This document shows, piece by piece, positions 35,618-44,321 of a stretch of 64,000 nt of DNA. Position 1 is the stretch's first letter, and each line of letters opens with the position of its first letter. The stretch spans positions 558,001-622,000 of the forward strand of contig NZ_VMHN01000002.1 of the NCBI RefSeq assembly GCF_008795955.1, in the 5' to 3' direction. Made by a program: the position numbers and the translations under genes. The stretch is from Marinobacter denitrificans (lineage in GTDB: Bacteria > Pseudomonadota > Gammaproteobacteria > Pseudomonadales > Oleiphilaceae). A model generated the notes under the pieces. The model did not search any database. It saw only the letters and a program-made list of their open reading frames with translations, and was not told where the DNA came from.

Positions 35618-36123
35618 TGGCAGTGGATTCAATGGCTGGTTACAAGATCCTGCAAGCTGTAAAACAGGGCATTTATGTCCTCAAGTTTATTGGCGAAATC
35701 CGGCTGAACCTGTGTTCGACGCTGGACAACCTGGTTGAGTCCATCACCCAGGACCCCGAGTTCAAAACGGTGGTTATTGATCTCACGGAAACCGAGATTA
35801 TTGACAGTACCACCCTTGGGCTGCTCGCCAAGATCGCTATGGCAGCCCAGAAACGCAGCAATTTCCTGCCAACGATGATTTCCACTAACCCGGATATAAC
35901 CCGAATCATTACTTCCATGGGTTTCGACAAGATTTTTATCATTGTGCGCGAACCCGCCTCCCGCATTGAGGAACTGGAAGAAATACCCGTGTTGCGTGCC
36001 AGCGAGCAGGACGTCCGGGACAAGGTTCTCGACGCTCATCGGGTGTTAATGGGTCTGAACAGCCGTAACCGGGAAGAGTTCAAGAACCTGGTGCGCGCCC
36101 TGGAATGCGAAGAGTCCGGTTAA
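35617..36123 (+). CDS. rssC: STAS anti-sigma-factor antagonist (RssC-like)
   Basis: A STAS domain with the phosphorylatable serine at residue 64 (EIIDSTTLGLLAKI) and an extended C-terminal helical tail (about 110-168). Its phosphorylation state would be set by the upstream phosphatase and an unlinked kinase. The GTG at 35617 overlaps the rssB stop by one base; ATG 35632 (MAGYKILQAV) is an equally good start. 168 aa from GTG. Confidence 0.85.
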   Translation: MAVDSMAGYKILQAVKQGIYVLKFIGEIRLNLCSTLDNLVESITQDPEFKTVVIDLTETEIIDSTTLGLLAKIAMAAQKRSNFLPTMISTNPDITRIITSMGFDKIFIIVREPASRIEELEEIPVLRASEQDVRDKVLDAHRVLMGLNSRNREEFKNLVRALECEESG

Positions 36124-36202
36124 AAACCGGAGATCGTCATCGTATTATCCATTCCTGCCGGCCGTACCGGGCCAACGATAAGCAAGCAACAACGGAACAA
36201 CT

Positions 36203-37270
36203 ATGCCTGATAATAAAGCCCCACGGCCCATGGAGCCTGCTCCAACAGGCCACGATGTGGCAGTTCTCGGCGGCGGTAGTTTCGGCACCGCCATGGCCAA
36301 GGTTCTGGGAGAAAACGGCCATACCGTGCACTTCTGGATGCGTGATGCAGCTCAGGCTGATGAAATCCGCGATACCGGCATTAACAGCCGCTATATGCCT
36401 GACATAAGCCTGACTGGCGATATCCAGCCTACAACCAGCCTTTCGGAGGCAATAGGCAGAGCCGAAATTGTATTAGTCGCTATTCCCAGCAAGGCATTTC
36501 GGGCCGTTATCCGCGATAACAGCGCCGAGTTCCGTGACGGACAGATCGTCGTCAGCCTCACCAAGGGTATAGAGGAGCATGGTTTCAAACTGATGAGCGA
36601 GATCCTGCAGGAAGAAATCCCCCGCTGCCGGATCGGTGTTCTCAGTGGTCCGAACCTTGCGGGTGAAATCGTAAACCAGGATCTGACGGCCACAGTTATT
36701 GCAGCCAAGGATCCGGACGTTCGCCGTACCGTTCAGGAGCTGCTGGGCTGCGAGTACCTTCGGGTTTACGCCAACGTCGACGTTTATGGTGTCGAGCTGG
36801 CAGGAGCGCTGAAAAATATCTACGCCATCGTGGCTGGCCTGGCCTCGGCGCGGGATCTTGGCGAGAACGCCAAGGCCATGCTGATCACCCGCGGGTTGGC
36901 AGAGATGAGCCGGTTTGCTGTCAGCCTGGGCGCCAACCCGATGACGTTTATGGGGCTGGCGGGCGTCGGAGACCTGATCGTAACCTGCACTTCTCCGAAG
37001 AGTCGCAATTACCGTGTGGGCTATGCCGTTGGCAAGGGGCAGGCGCTCGACGATGCAGTTGCCGAGCTGGGGCAGGTCGCAGAGGGCATTTACACCCTCA
37101 AACTCGTAAAGGAAAAATCCGAGGCCATTGGCATTTATATGCCACTGGTAAGAGGGCTGTATGAAATACTTTATGAAGGCGCGTCCATCAGTGCCGTGAT
37201 TAACAGCCTGATGATGTCGGTGCAGAATTCCGACGTAGAATTCATTCTGCCTCGCACGCTCACCCAATAA
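36203..37270 (+). CDS. gpsA: Glycerol-3-phosphate dehydrogenase [NAD(P)+]
   Basis: GpsA makes sn-glycerol 3-phosphate from dihydroxyacetone phosphate for phospholipid synthesis. The Rossmann motif AVLGGGSFGTAMAKVLGENG is at about residues 19-38, SLTKGIEEHGFKLMSEIL and the LSGPNLAGEI stretch follow. The catalytic lysine lies in GVELAGALKNIYAIVAGL. A short Pro-rich N-terminal extension (about 15 residues) precedes the fold. 355 aa. Confidence 0.95.
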   Translation: MPDNKAPRPMEPAPTGHDVAVLGGGSFGTAMAKVLGENGHTVHFWMRDAAQADEIRDTGINSRYMPDISLTGDIQPTTSLSEAIGRAEIVLVAIPSKAFRAVIRDNSAEFRDGQIVVSLTKGIEEHGFKLMSEILQEEIPRCRIGVLSGPNLAGEIVNQDLTATVIAAKDPDVRRTVQELLGCEYLRVYANVDVYGVELAGALKNIYAIVAGLASARDLGENAKAMLITRGLAEMSRFAVSLGANPMTFMGLAGVGDLIVTCTSPKSRNYRVGYAVGKGQALDDAVAELGQVAEGIYTLKLVKEKSEAIGIYMPLVRGLYEILYEGASISAVINSLMMSVQNSDVEFILPRTLTQ

Positions 37271-37307
37271 CGAGTCAACAATGTTTCTGCATCTCCGGAG
37301 GTAACCA

Positions 37308-37757
37308 GTGCATTTGATCATCATGCGTCACGGTGAAGCCGGCTGGCACTCACTCGACAGGGAGCGGGAACTGACGGAATTCGGTCGGCAGGGCGTTGCA
37401 GAGGTCGCAGCGCAAATAGCGGAATCGCCCTGGCGGCCAGAATACATCTGGTGCAGCCCGCTGGTGCGTGCTCGCCAGACCGCAGCCATCGCCTCAGAAA
37501 TCCTCAATTGTGCGGTTACAGAAAAAGACTATATCACTCCGGATGATGACCCGGGGCGTTGTCTGGATGAACTGATCGAAACGGCACCGCCGCAGCTGAT
37601 GATTGTTTCTCATATGCCTTTTGTTGGCAGCCTTTCGACGTTGCTGGTTGATGCTCACCGCAAAGGTATTCCCTTCATGACAGCTCAGGCAATCGTGCTG
37701 GAAATGCCCGTGGCCGGGCCGGGGTGCGCAGACCTAAGGGCCCAGTTTCTGCCGTAA
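37308..37757 (+). CDS. sixA: Phosphohistidine phosphatase SixA
   Basis: A histidine phosphatase family protein with R7-H8-G9-E at the N-terminus (LIIMRHGEAGWH) and the second catalytic histidine in MIVSHMPFVGSL. SixA removes phosphate from HPt domains or PTS proteins. The start is GTG 37308, with an excellent GGAGG RBS 7 bp upstream. 149 aa. It lies between gpsA and a DUF1285 gene in one rightward run. Confidence 0.9.
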   Translation: MHLIIMRHGEAGWHSLDRERELTEFGRQGVAEVAAQIAESPWRPEYIWCSPLVRARQTAAIASEILNCAVTEKDYITPDDDPGRCLDELIETAPPQLMIVSHMPFVGSLSTLLVDAHRKGIPFMTAQAIVLEMPVAGPGCADLRAQFLP

Positions 37758-37782
37758 CCGGACTTACTCAGGAATCTCTCTT

Positions 37783-38352
37783 ATGACCCAGAAGCCCGAA
37801 ACAATTGCAGAGCAGATTGAAAAGGCCCAGGCCGCTGGTAGCGGTTTGCCGCCTCTGGACAAATGGGATCCGGACCTGTCGGGAAATATCGATATCGTCA
37901 TCGCCCGTGATGGCCAGTGGCTCTATCAGGGCAACCCTATCGGTCGGGAGGCCATCGTACGGTTATTCTCTACCATCCTCCGGCGCGAGGAAGACGGCCA
38001 CTATTACCTGGTCACGCCGGTAGAGAAGTGGCGGATTACCGTTGAAGACGCACCGCTTCTTGCCCACTCACTTCAGGCAACTGGCGAGGGAAGAGAGCAG
38101 GTACTGTCGGTGACAACCAATACTGGCGAAACCATAGAGATTGGCGAGGAGCACCCGCTACAGATTGGAACCTACGACGGTACCGACGAGCCGCGACCAG
38201 TGGTAAACCTGCGCAATGGCATCGAAGCCCGGCTGGTCACCGCGGCGTATTACGACCTGGCGGACCTGGTGACAGAAGAATCCATTGCAGGCGAAACTGC
38301 CATAGGTGTCTGGAGTAACGGAAATTTCTATAAAATTGGCGCCAACGGTTGA
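37783..38352 (+). CDS. DUF1285 family protein
   Basis: A 189-aa DUF1285 (COG3816) protein. The typical start of the domain, LPPLDKWDPDLSGNIDIVIARDGQWLYQGNPIGREAIVRLFSTILRREEDGHYYLVTPVEKWRI, is clear. Function unknown. It follows sixA by 25 bp and is probably co-transcribed. Confidence 0.88.
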   Translation: MTQKPETIAEQIEKAQAAGSGLPPLDKWDPDLSGNIDIVIARDGQWLYQGNPIGREAIVRLFSTILRREEDGHYYLVTPVEKWRITVEDAPLLAHSLQATGEGREQVLSVTTNTGETIEIGEEHPLQIGTYDGTDEPRPVVNLRNGIEARLVTAAYYDLADLVTEESIAGETAIGVWSNGNFYKIGANG

Positions 38353-38555
38353 ATTCAGGGGCACCGTCCCAAATAACTGACGGTAGAAAACGCAGTACGA
38401 CACTTGTTAAACTGTATTTTCGAACTTGTTACCGAGCCTGGCTCTCTAACGAGGCCCGGTGGTCGTAAGTCCCTCTGTGCAGTCTGGCTGTTCAAGATCA
38501 CTTTCGATTACCCAAATTTAAATCAAACAGTCATTGCGACACGCAAGGAGATCAC

Positions 38556-39017
38556 ATGGCCCAACCTCGTGTTGTCACCATCCATTACACGCTCACCAAC
38601 GACCAGGGAGAAGAACTGGATTCCTCCCGCGTAGAAGGTCGCGAGCCTCTGTCTTATGTGGAAGGTGCTCAGAACATCATCGGCGGACTGGAAAACGCGC
38701 TGAACGAAAAGAACGCTGGCGATCAGGTGAAAGTATCTGTTGAGCCCGGCGAAGGCTACGGCGAAGTCAACGAAGAGCTGGTTCAGCCGGTTCCGCGCTC
38801 CGCGTTTGAAGGTGTGGACACCATCGAGCCGGGCATGCAATTCCAGGCACAGACTCCGGGCGGCCCCCAGGTAGTTCGTGTTGTGGAAGTAGGCGACGAA
38901 ACTGTCACTATCGACGCAAACCACCCGCTGGCAGGCCAGACCCTGCATTTTGACGTGGAAGTGGTTGAAGCGCGCGAAGCAACCGACGAAGAGCAAGAGC
39001 ACGGTCACGCTCACTGA
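38556..39017 (+). CDS. slyD: FKBP-type peptidyl-prolyl isomerase (SlyD-like)
   Basis: A 153-aa SlyD-type protein with an FKBP half (VTIHYTLTNDQGEELDSS, SYVEGAQNIIGGLENAL) and an inserted IF chaperone flap (EVNEELVQPVPRSAFEG through HPLAGQTLHFDVEVV). It ends in a short His-containing tail (EHGHAH), much shorter than E. coli SlyD's metal-binding tail. It assists folding and possibly metal delivery. AGGAGA RBS upstream. It converges on ETF-QO through mirrored terminators. Confidence 0.9.
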   Translation: MAQPRVVTIHYTLTNDQGEELDSSRVEGREPLSYVEGAQNIIGGLENALNEKNAGDQVKVSVEPGEGYGEVNEELVQPVPRSAFEGVDTIEPGMQFQAQTPGGPQVVRVVEVGDETVTIDANHPLAGQTLHFDVEVVEAREATDEEQEHGHAH

Positions 39018-39036
39018 TCGCTTTACCGGTTGTATG

Positions 39037-39100
39037 AAGCGGCCCCTTGTGGGCCGTTTTTTTATGCCTGAACAAAAAAACGGCCCACAAGGGGCCGCTT
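39037..39100. terminator. Pair of mirror-image terminators
   Basis: Two copies of the same terminator face each other: 39037-39063 (stem CGGCCC/GGGCCG, T7) on plus and its perfect 27-bp complement at 39074-39100 on minus, with a 10-bp spacer. Each ends one of the convergent genes slyD and etfQO. Confidence 0.93.
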
Positions 39101-39116
39101 TTTCCAATACTCCGAA

Positions 39117-40769
39117 TTACATGTTCGGGTAATTCGGGCCGCCGCCACCTTCAGGCGTTACCCAGGTAATATTCTGGGCTGGGTCCTTGATGTCGCAGGT
39201 TTTGCAGTGCACGCAGTTCTGCGCGTTTATCTGGAACTTCTTGCCGCTGCCATCATCAGCGTCGACCACTTCGTAAACCCCGGCCGGGCAATAGCGTTGC
39301 GCAGGCTCGTTGTACTTCGGCAAATTCTCCTTGATGGGAATCGCTGGATCAGACAACTTGAGGTGAATCGGCTGATCTTCCTCATGGTTGGTGTTGGAAA
39401 TAAACACCGAGGACAGCTTGTCGAAGGTCAGTTTGTTATCCGGCCTCGGATAATCAATCTTCTTCGCCTGGTCAGCCTGCTTGAGGGTGGCATAGTCCGG
39501 CGTGGTGTCGTGGAACGTAATCGGCAGACTGCGACGCAGAATGTTCTGCTCGAAGTAAGCGATGGCGCCACCCACGAAGTTGCCGAACTTGTGCATGCCC
39601 GGGCTGAAGTTGCGCTCGTCGTAAAGCTCTTTATACAGCCAGCTGTCCTTGAAGCGGTCCTCGAAGCTGGTGATTTCCTCACCATTATTGCCGCCCTTCA
39701 GGGCCTCGAACACAGCTTCAGCGCCCAGAATGCCGGACTTCATGGCCGTATGGGAGCCCTTGATCTTGGAGCTGTTCAGGGTGCCTGCGTCACAGCCCAG
39801 CAGCAGACCGCCAGGGAAACTCATCTTCGGCAGGGAGTTAAAGCCGCCCTTGGTGATGGCACGGGCACCGTAGGCCACTCGCTTGCCACCTTCCAGGTGT
39901 TTGCTGATCTCCGGGTGCAGTTTCAGGCGCTGGAACTCATCAAACGGGCTGAGGTGCGGGTTGCTGTAGGACAGATCGGTGATCAGGCCCACATAAACCT
40001 GGCCATTCTCCAGGTGATAAAGGAAGGAGCCGCCGGTAGAGCCGGATTCGTTCAGCGGCCAGCCGGTGGTGTGGATAACCAGGCCCGGTTCGTGTTTGGC
40101 CGGATCGATGTCCCACAGTTCCTTGATGCCGATGCCGTAGTGCTGCGGATCTTTTCCTTCGTCCAGCTTGAAGTCTTTGATCAGGCGCTTGCCAAGGTGG
40201 CCACGGCAGCCTTCAGTAAACAGGGTGTACTTGGCGCGCAGCTCCATTCCCGGCATATAGCCGTCTTTCTCGGAGCCGTCACGGGCAACGCCCATATCTC
40301 CGGTGATGATGCCTTTAACCTGGCCGTCTTCAACGATGGTTTCAGAGGCTGCAAAACCGGGATACACCTCAACACCCAGGCCTTCCGCCTGCTCGGCCAG
40401 CCAACGGCAGAGGTTGCCCAGGCTGATAATGTAGTTGCCATGGTTGTGCATGTTTTTCGGCACAAAGGCATTGGGGATCTTGCTGGCGTTTTCCTGGTTT
40501 TTCAGCAGGAAAATGTCATCACGGGTGACCGGAGTGTTCAGCGGAGCGCCTTTCTCTTTCCAGTCCGGGAACAGTTCGTTGAGGGCAGTGGGCTCGAAAA
40601 CCGTGCCTGCCAGGATGTGGGCCCCGATCTCGGAACCTTTCTCAACGACACAGACGGTCAGCTCGTGTTCGGCTTCCTGAGCCATCTGCATAATGCGACA
40701 GGCTGCCGAGAGGCCGGCCGGGCCACCGCCGACGATCAGAACATCAAATTCCATCGATTCGCGTTCCAC
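39117..40769 (-). CDS. etfQO: Electron transfer flavoprotein-ubiquinone oxidoreductase
   Basis: ETF-QO moves electrons from ETF to ubiquinone at the inner membrane, serving beta-oxidation dehydrogenases. The FAD motif is VLIVGGGPAGLSAACRIM. The UQ-binding and FAD regions follow (MGVARDGSEKDGYMPGMELRAK). A C-terminal [4Fe-4S] domain has cysteines in RYCPAGVYEVV and NCVHCKTCDIKDP. The start is GTG 40769 (VERESMEFDV), which has GAGGAGA upstream and matches Pseudomonas N-termini; the ORF otherwise extends to 40859. 550 aa. Confidence 0.95.
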   Translation of the reverse strand: MERESMEFDVLIVGGGPAGLSAACRIMQMAQEAEHELTVCVVEKGSEIGAHILAGTVFEPTALNELFPDWKEKGAPLNTPVTRDDIFLLKNQENASKIPNAFVPKNMHNHGNYIISLGNLCRWLAEQAEGLGVEVYPGFAASETIVEDGQVKGIITGDMGVARDGSEKDGYMPGMELRAKYTLFTEGCRGHLGKRLIKDFKLDEGKDPQHYGIGIKELWDIDPAKHEPGLVIHTTGWPLNESGSTGGSFLYHLENGQVYVGLITDLSYSNPHLSPFDEFQRLKLHPEISKHLEGGKRVAYGARAITKGGFNSLPKMSFPGGLLLGCDAGTLNSSKIKGSHTAMKSGILGAEAVFEALKGGNNGEEITSFEDRFKDSWLYKELYDERNFSPGMHKFGNFVGGAIAYFEQNILRRSLPITFHDTTPDYATLKQADQAKKIDYPRPDNKLTFDKLSSVFISNTNHEEDQPIHLKLSDPAIPIKENLPKYNEPAQRYCPAGVYEVVDADDGSGKKFQINAQNCVHCKTCDIKDPAQNITWVTPEGGGGPNYPNM

Positions 40770-41185
40770 GTTGGTCTCCTCATCTTTTTTAGTGATGCCA
40801 ACAGGCAATTTCTCAGGGGCGACATCATACCGGTAAAACGTTGGATAGACGACTCCCACAAAGCGAAAGCCCCTTTTCTGTTAACTGAAAGGATACCGCA
40901 ATTGAATAATCAAACAAACGTTTGTTTGAAATTTGGGTCTACCTTTGGCATTGTTGGCGGGCGCTGGGCCGAAATGTGTTTTTTGAGTCGTTTTCTAGTA
41001 TCGTCTCACGCTCAGGTGGAGTCAACCGGTGTACATTGGCCGCGAGTGCGGCCTGTCAACGTCCTGAGAGGCTATTGACCCCGGTGTTCTTTGCCTGCAG
41101 TATTATGACGCCCTGACAGACAGCAGGCCCCGCAAGCATATGCTGTTCTCAAATGTAAACTCATCGTATGAAGAACGAGGAATCT
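40770..41185. other. 416-bp divergent region between etfQO and etfBA
   Basis: No gene is seen. It contains a perfect 18-bp palindrome at 40911-40928, AT-rich flanks, and RBS sequences at both ends. The right half (40930-41160) is of ordinary composition with no recognisable structure. Confidence 0.6.
40911..40928. promoter_or_regulatory. Palindromic operator resembling a PsrA site
   Basis: CAAACAAACGTTTGTTTG is a perfect 18-bp palindrome. It contains the core AAAC...GTTT of the PsrA consensus ((C/G)AAAC-N2-4-GTTT(G/C)). PsrA is a TetR-type regulator in Pseudomonas that senses long-chain fatty acids and controls etfAB and ETF-QO genes among others. It lies 142 bp from etfQO and 258 bp from etfB. 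A psrA gene is not in this window. Confidence 0.65.
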
Positions 41186-41935
41186 ATGAAGGTTCTGGTC
41201 GCTGTAAAACGAGTTATCGACTACAACGTGAAGGTGCGCGTCAAGCCGGACAACACCGGTGTTGATCTCGCCAACGTTAAAATGGCAATGAACCCATTCT
41301 GCGAAATCGCTGTTGAAGAAGCCGTTCGCCTGAAAGAGAAGGGTGTTGCCAGTGAAATCGTGGTGGTATCCATCGGCCCGAAGGCCTGCCAGGAGCAAAT
41401 CCGTACCGCTCTGGCGCTGGGTGCCGACCGTGGTATCCACATCGAAACAGACGAAGAGGTTCAGTCTCTCGAAGCGGCCAAGCTGCTCAAGAGCGTTGTT
41501 GAGAAAGAAGAGCCCAAACTGGTTATTCTCGGCAAACAGTCCATTGATTCCGACAACAACCAGACCGGCCAGATGCTGGCTGCGCTGACCGGAATGGGGC
41601 AGGGTACTTTCGCTTCTGAAGTCGTTGTTGAAGGCGACAAGGTAAACGTTACCCGTGAAGTGGACGGCGGCCTGATGACCGTTGCCCTGAACCTGCCTGC
41701 GGTTGTTACCACTGACCTTCGCCTGAACGAGCCGCGTTACGCTTCTCTGCCAAACATCATGAAGGCCAAGAAGAAGCCGCTGGACTCCATGACCCCGGCT
41801 GACCTGGGTGTTGAGCTTGCTCCGCGTCTTTCTACCCTGAAGGTAGAGGCCCCGGCCTCTCGCCAGGCAGGCGTGAAGGTTGCTGATGTAGCTGAGCTGG
41901 TCGACAAACTGAAGAACGAAGCGAAGGTGATCTAA
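41186..41935 (+). CDS. etfB: Electron transfer flavoprotein beta subunit
   Basis: The small ETF subunit, which binds AMP and docks with acyl-CoA dehydrogenases. The family start [20 protein letters not shown] and the signature [27 protein letters not shown] are present. 249 aa. The ATG at 41186 follows ACGAGGAATCT; a longer ORF begins at 41168. It directly precedes etfA. Confidence 0.96.
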   Translation: MKVLVAVKRVIDYNVKVRVKPDNTGVDLANVKMAMNPFCEIAVEEAVRLKEKGVASEIVVVSIGPKACQEQIRTALALGADRGIHIETDEEVQSLEAAKLLKSVVEKEEPKLVILGKQSIDSDNNQTGQMLAALTGMGQGTFASEVVVEGDKVNVTREVDGGLMTVALNLPAVVTTDLRLNEPRYASLPNIMKAKKKPLDSMTPADLGVELAPRLSTLKVEAPASRQAGVKVADVAELVDKLKNEAKVI

Positions 41936-42877
41936 ATGAGCATCCTTGTAATTGCTGAACATGACAATAGCGAGCTGAAGCAGGCAACCCTGAACGTTCT
42001 GGCTGCTGCCAAGGCCATCGGTGGCGACATCGACGTATTGGTTGCCGGCGAGAACTGCGGTGCCGTAGGCGAAGCAGCGGCGAAGGCCGAAGGCGTTAAC
42101 AAGGTACTGGTTGCCGACAATGCCGTTTATGGCCACTTCCTGGGTGAGAACCTGGGCGAGCTGGTTGCCGAGGTAGGCAAGGGCTACAGCCATATCCTGG
42201 CCGCCGCTGGCACTATTGGCAAGGATTTCATGCCGCGCGTCGCAGCGCTGCTGGACGTTGCACAGGTATCCGACATCATGCGTGTGGAGTCCGAAGACAC
42301 CTTCGTTCGCCCGATCTATGCCGGTAACGCCATTGCCACCGTTAAGTCCACAGACAACATCAAAGTAATCACGGTTCGCCCGACTGCCTTTGATCCGGTT
42401 GCCGGTGAAGGTGGTTCCGCCGCGGTTGAAGCCCTGGACGTTGTAAAAGACGCAGGCCTGTCCCAGTTCGTCAACGAAGAACTGGCCAAGTCTGACCGTC
42501 CGGATCTGGCAAGCGCCGGCATTGTGGTTTCCGGTGGCCGTGGTATGCAGAACGGTGAAAACTTCAAGATGCTGGAGCAGGTTGCCGATCTGATGGGTGC
42601 TGCTGTTGGTGCTTCCCGCGCTGCGGTTGACGCCGGCTTCGTGCCCAACGACATGCAGGTTGGCCAGACCGGTAAGATCGTTGCACCCCAGTTGTACATC
42701 GCTGTCGGTATCTCCGGTGCGATCCAGCACCTGGCCGGTATGTCTGACTCCAAGGTGATCGTTGCGATCAACAAGGATGAAGAAGCGCCGATCTTCCAGG
42801 TAGCGGATTACGGCCTGGTTGCGGATCTGTTCGAAGCAATCCCGCAGCTTGAGGAAGAATTGAAGAAAGTCATGTAA
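41936..42877 (+). CDS. etfA: Electron transfer flavoprotein alpha subunit
   Basis: The FAD-binding ETF subunit. The C-terminal FAD domain shows VSGGRGMQNGENFKMLEQVADLMGAAVGASRAAVDAGFVPNDMQVGQTGKIVAPQLYIAVGISGAIQHLAGM. The ATG follows the etfB TAA with no gap. 313 aa. The pair passes electrons to the divergently encoded ETF-QO. Confidence 0.97.
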   Translation: MSILVIAEHDNSELKQATLNVLAAAKAIGGDIDVLVAGENCGAVGEAAAKAEGVNKVLVADNAVYGHFLGENLGELVAEVGKGYSHILAAAGTIGKDFMPRVAALLDVAQVSDIMRVESEDTFVRPIYAGNAIATVKSTDNIKVITVRPTAFDPVAGEGGSAAVEALDVVKDAGLSQFVNEELAKSDRPDLASAGIVVSGGRGMQNGENFKMLEQVADLMGAAVGASRAAVDAGFVPNDMQVGQTGKIVAPQLYIAVGISGAIQHLAGMSDSKVIVAINKDEEAPIFQVADYGLVADLFEAIPQLEEELKKVM

Positions 42878-42893
42878 CTTTCGGATTCTTCTT

Positions 42894-42920
42894 AAAAAGG
42901 CACCTACGGGTGCCTTTTTT
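42894..42920 (+). terminator. etfBA terminator
   Basis: GGCACC-tacg-GGTGCC (42899-42914) is preceded by A5 and followed by T6. The flanking A and T runs extend the stem and allow action on both strands. Confidence 0.9.
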
Positions 42921-42932
42921 GTTTGCACCGAT

Positions 42933-43394
42933 TTATTCGTCCTTCGGGTGTTTTCTTCTGGTCAGCTTCTTTTCTTTTTTACCGATAAACAGCGAATCTG
43001 CCAGGATATGAAGAGCCTTGTTGGTGGTGTGCACCGCACGATAGATCTGGTCACTGGTCTGATCGTGGCTTTCCCTGGCACGGCGGGCATTCTCGCGGAA
43101 TTCCTCGCTGGTTGAGAAGCGATCAATCAGGCTGAATGTTGTGGTGGTGATGGTCTTGTGCACTTTCTCCACTGCGCTGGTTCCGCTCTTGACCGTTTCT
43201 TCCAGCAGCCTGGCGCGATTGCGGGTTTCCATCAGATCCAAGCGGCTTTTCTGAAGGTGACTGTAGGCAGAAATCTGATGGGCTCTGAGCAATCTCAGGT
43301 TAGAGGTGTTGCGGACGTGTTGCCGGGTAGCGAGAACGATAAGCCCGGTAGTCGTTGCGGTGGCGAGCAGACTGAGTAGGGTAGATGCGTCCAT
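42933..43394 (-). CDS. Hypothetical protein with N-terminal membrane anchor and coiled coil
   Basis: A 153-aa protein with one N-terminal hydrophobic segment (residues 5-22), then long amphipathic helices (about 40-140), and a basic tail (KKEKKLTRRKHPKDE). No family is recognised. It follows a second small membrane-anchored protein by 18 bp in the same direction, so the two likely form a unit, perhaps as interacting membrane proteins (inference). Confidence 0.55.
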   Translation of the reverse strand: MDASTLLSLLATATTTGLIVLATRQHVRNTSNLRLLRAHQISAYSHLQKSRLDLMETRNRARLLEETVKSGTSAVEKVHKTITTTTFSLIDRFSTSEEFRENARRARESHDQTSDQIYRAVHTTNKALHILADSLFIGKKEKKLTRRKHPKDE

Positions 43395-43412
43395 AGTGCC
43401 TCCTGTGGATGC

Positions 43413-43742
43413 TTATCGGTATTCCAGCTTCATTTCCACGTCGATTTCCCGTTCCGCCAACTCCATTTCCAGCTCTTTCATCACTTCCTGGTAAACCAGT
43501 CGTTTCACCATAACGGGAAGCCGATCGGCCAGTACGCGGGCCGATTTGGATTCCCGTTTGGCCAGGGCAATCGGATCCCGCACCCGGAGCGTAAGTATCA
43601 TCTCCGGATCCCGTGTATTATCAGGGCCATAGCTTTCGGAAAGTGCGGCCTCGATCACTTTTTGCTGACGGTGCACTCGCCAGAACAGCCAGCCGCTGAC
43701 AATGGCAAGTATGAGGCTCAGTACCAGAAGCAGGGTGTTCAA
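43413..43742 (-). CDS. Hypothetical single-span membrane protein
   Basis: A 109-aa protein with one N-terminal transmembrane helix (NTLLLVLSLILAIVSGWLFW). It is followed by a soluble part rich in charge, with TLRVRDPIALAKRESKSARVLADRLPVMVKRLVYQEVMKEL and a run of alternating Glu. No family is named with confidence. First gene of a two-gene leftward unit. Confidence 0.55.
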   Translation of the reverse strand: MNTLLLVLSLILAIVSGWLFWRVHRQQKVIEAALSESYGPDNTRDPEMILTLRVRDPIALAKRESKSARVLADRLPVMVKRLVYQEVMKELEMELAEREIDVEMKLEYR

Positions 43743-43868
43743 TGGGGTAACCTCCGGGTTTCGGGTTAATCGATCCTGACAGAGTGTGCAGTATCGGCCG
43801 GTTGAATCGATTGGCCGGTGCGACGTTTTTGTCGCAATTTCCAGGGAAACAACCGTAAGGATAATGAC

Positions 43869-44294
43869 ATGATCTGGCTAAAGGCGTTTGTCAGTGGCTT
43901 TCTCGCAACGTTGATTTTTCATCAGGGCCTTTTCGCCCTTTTTTACTTCGCAGGCATGGTGCCAGCAGCACCGTTCAATATGAACCCGGTGGCGCCTCTG
44001 GGGGTACCTGCCGTATTTTCGCTTGCATTTTTCGGTGGTCTATGGGGCATGGTGCTCTGGGCGATTCTTGGGCGCCTGAATGGCTTTAAGTTCTGGTTGG
44101 GGAATGTAATAGTAGGCGCCATCGGACCCACCGCCGTTGCGATGCTGGTGGTCTTCCCGCTAAAGGGCCTCGCCGTCTCAGCCCAGACCTGGGTTGGAGG
44201 CCTTATGCTCAACGGCTTCTGGGGTCTTGGTGTTGCGCTGTTCCTGGTATTGATGGGCGCGAAGGCAGCCCGATCCAGCGCTGCTAATTCATAA
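43869..44294 (+). CDS. Small multi-spanning membrane protein
   Basis: A 141-aa hydrophobic protein with four predicted transmembrane helices (about 3-25, 43-62, 73-97 and 108-133) and a short polar tail. The start is MIWLKAFVSG (ATG 43869), preceded by AAGGATAATG; the ORF begins at 43818. No family name can be given. It precedes the saccharopine-dehydrogenase-like gene by 27 bp. Confidence 0.65.
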   Translation: MIWLKAFVSGFLATLIFHQGLFALFYFAGMVPAAPFNMNPVAPLGVPAVFSLAFFGGLWGMVLWAILGRLNGFKFWLGNVIVGAIGPTAVAMLVVFPLKGLAVSAQTWVGGLMLNGFWGLGVALFLVLMGAKAARSSAANS

Positions 44295-44321
44295 TGGATA
44301 CTGACGGATTAAGGACAACCA

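Noticed and set aside
39207..41078. 623-aa ORF on the plus strand opposite etfQO
   Set aside because: It is antisense to a clear ETF-QO with conserved cofactor motifs; its translation has no recognisable motif.
41072..42928. 618-aa minus-strand ORF opposite etfBA
   Set aside because: Antisense shadow of etfB and etfA, both certain; long open frames arise from high GC3.
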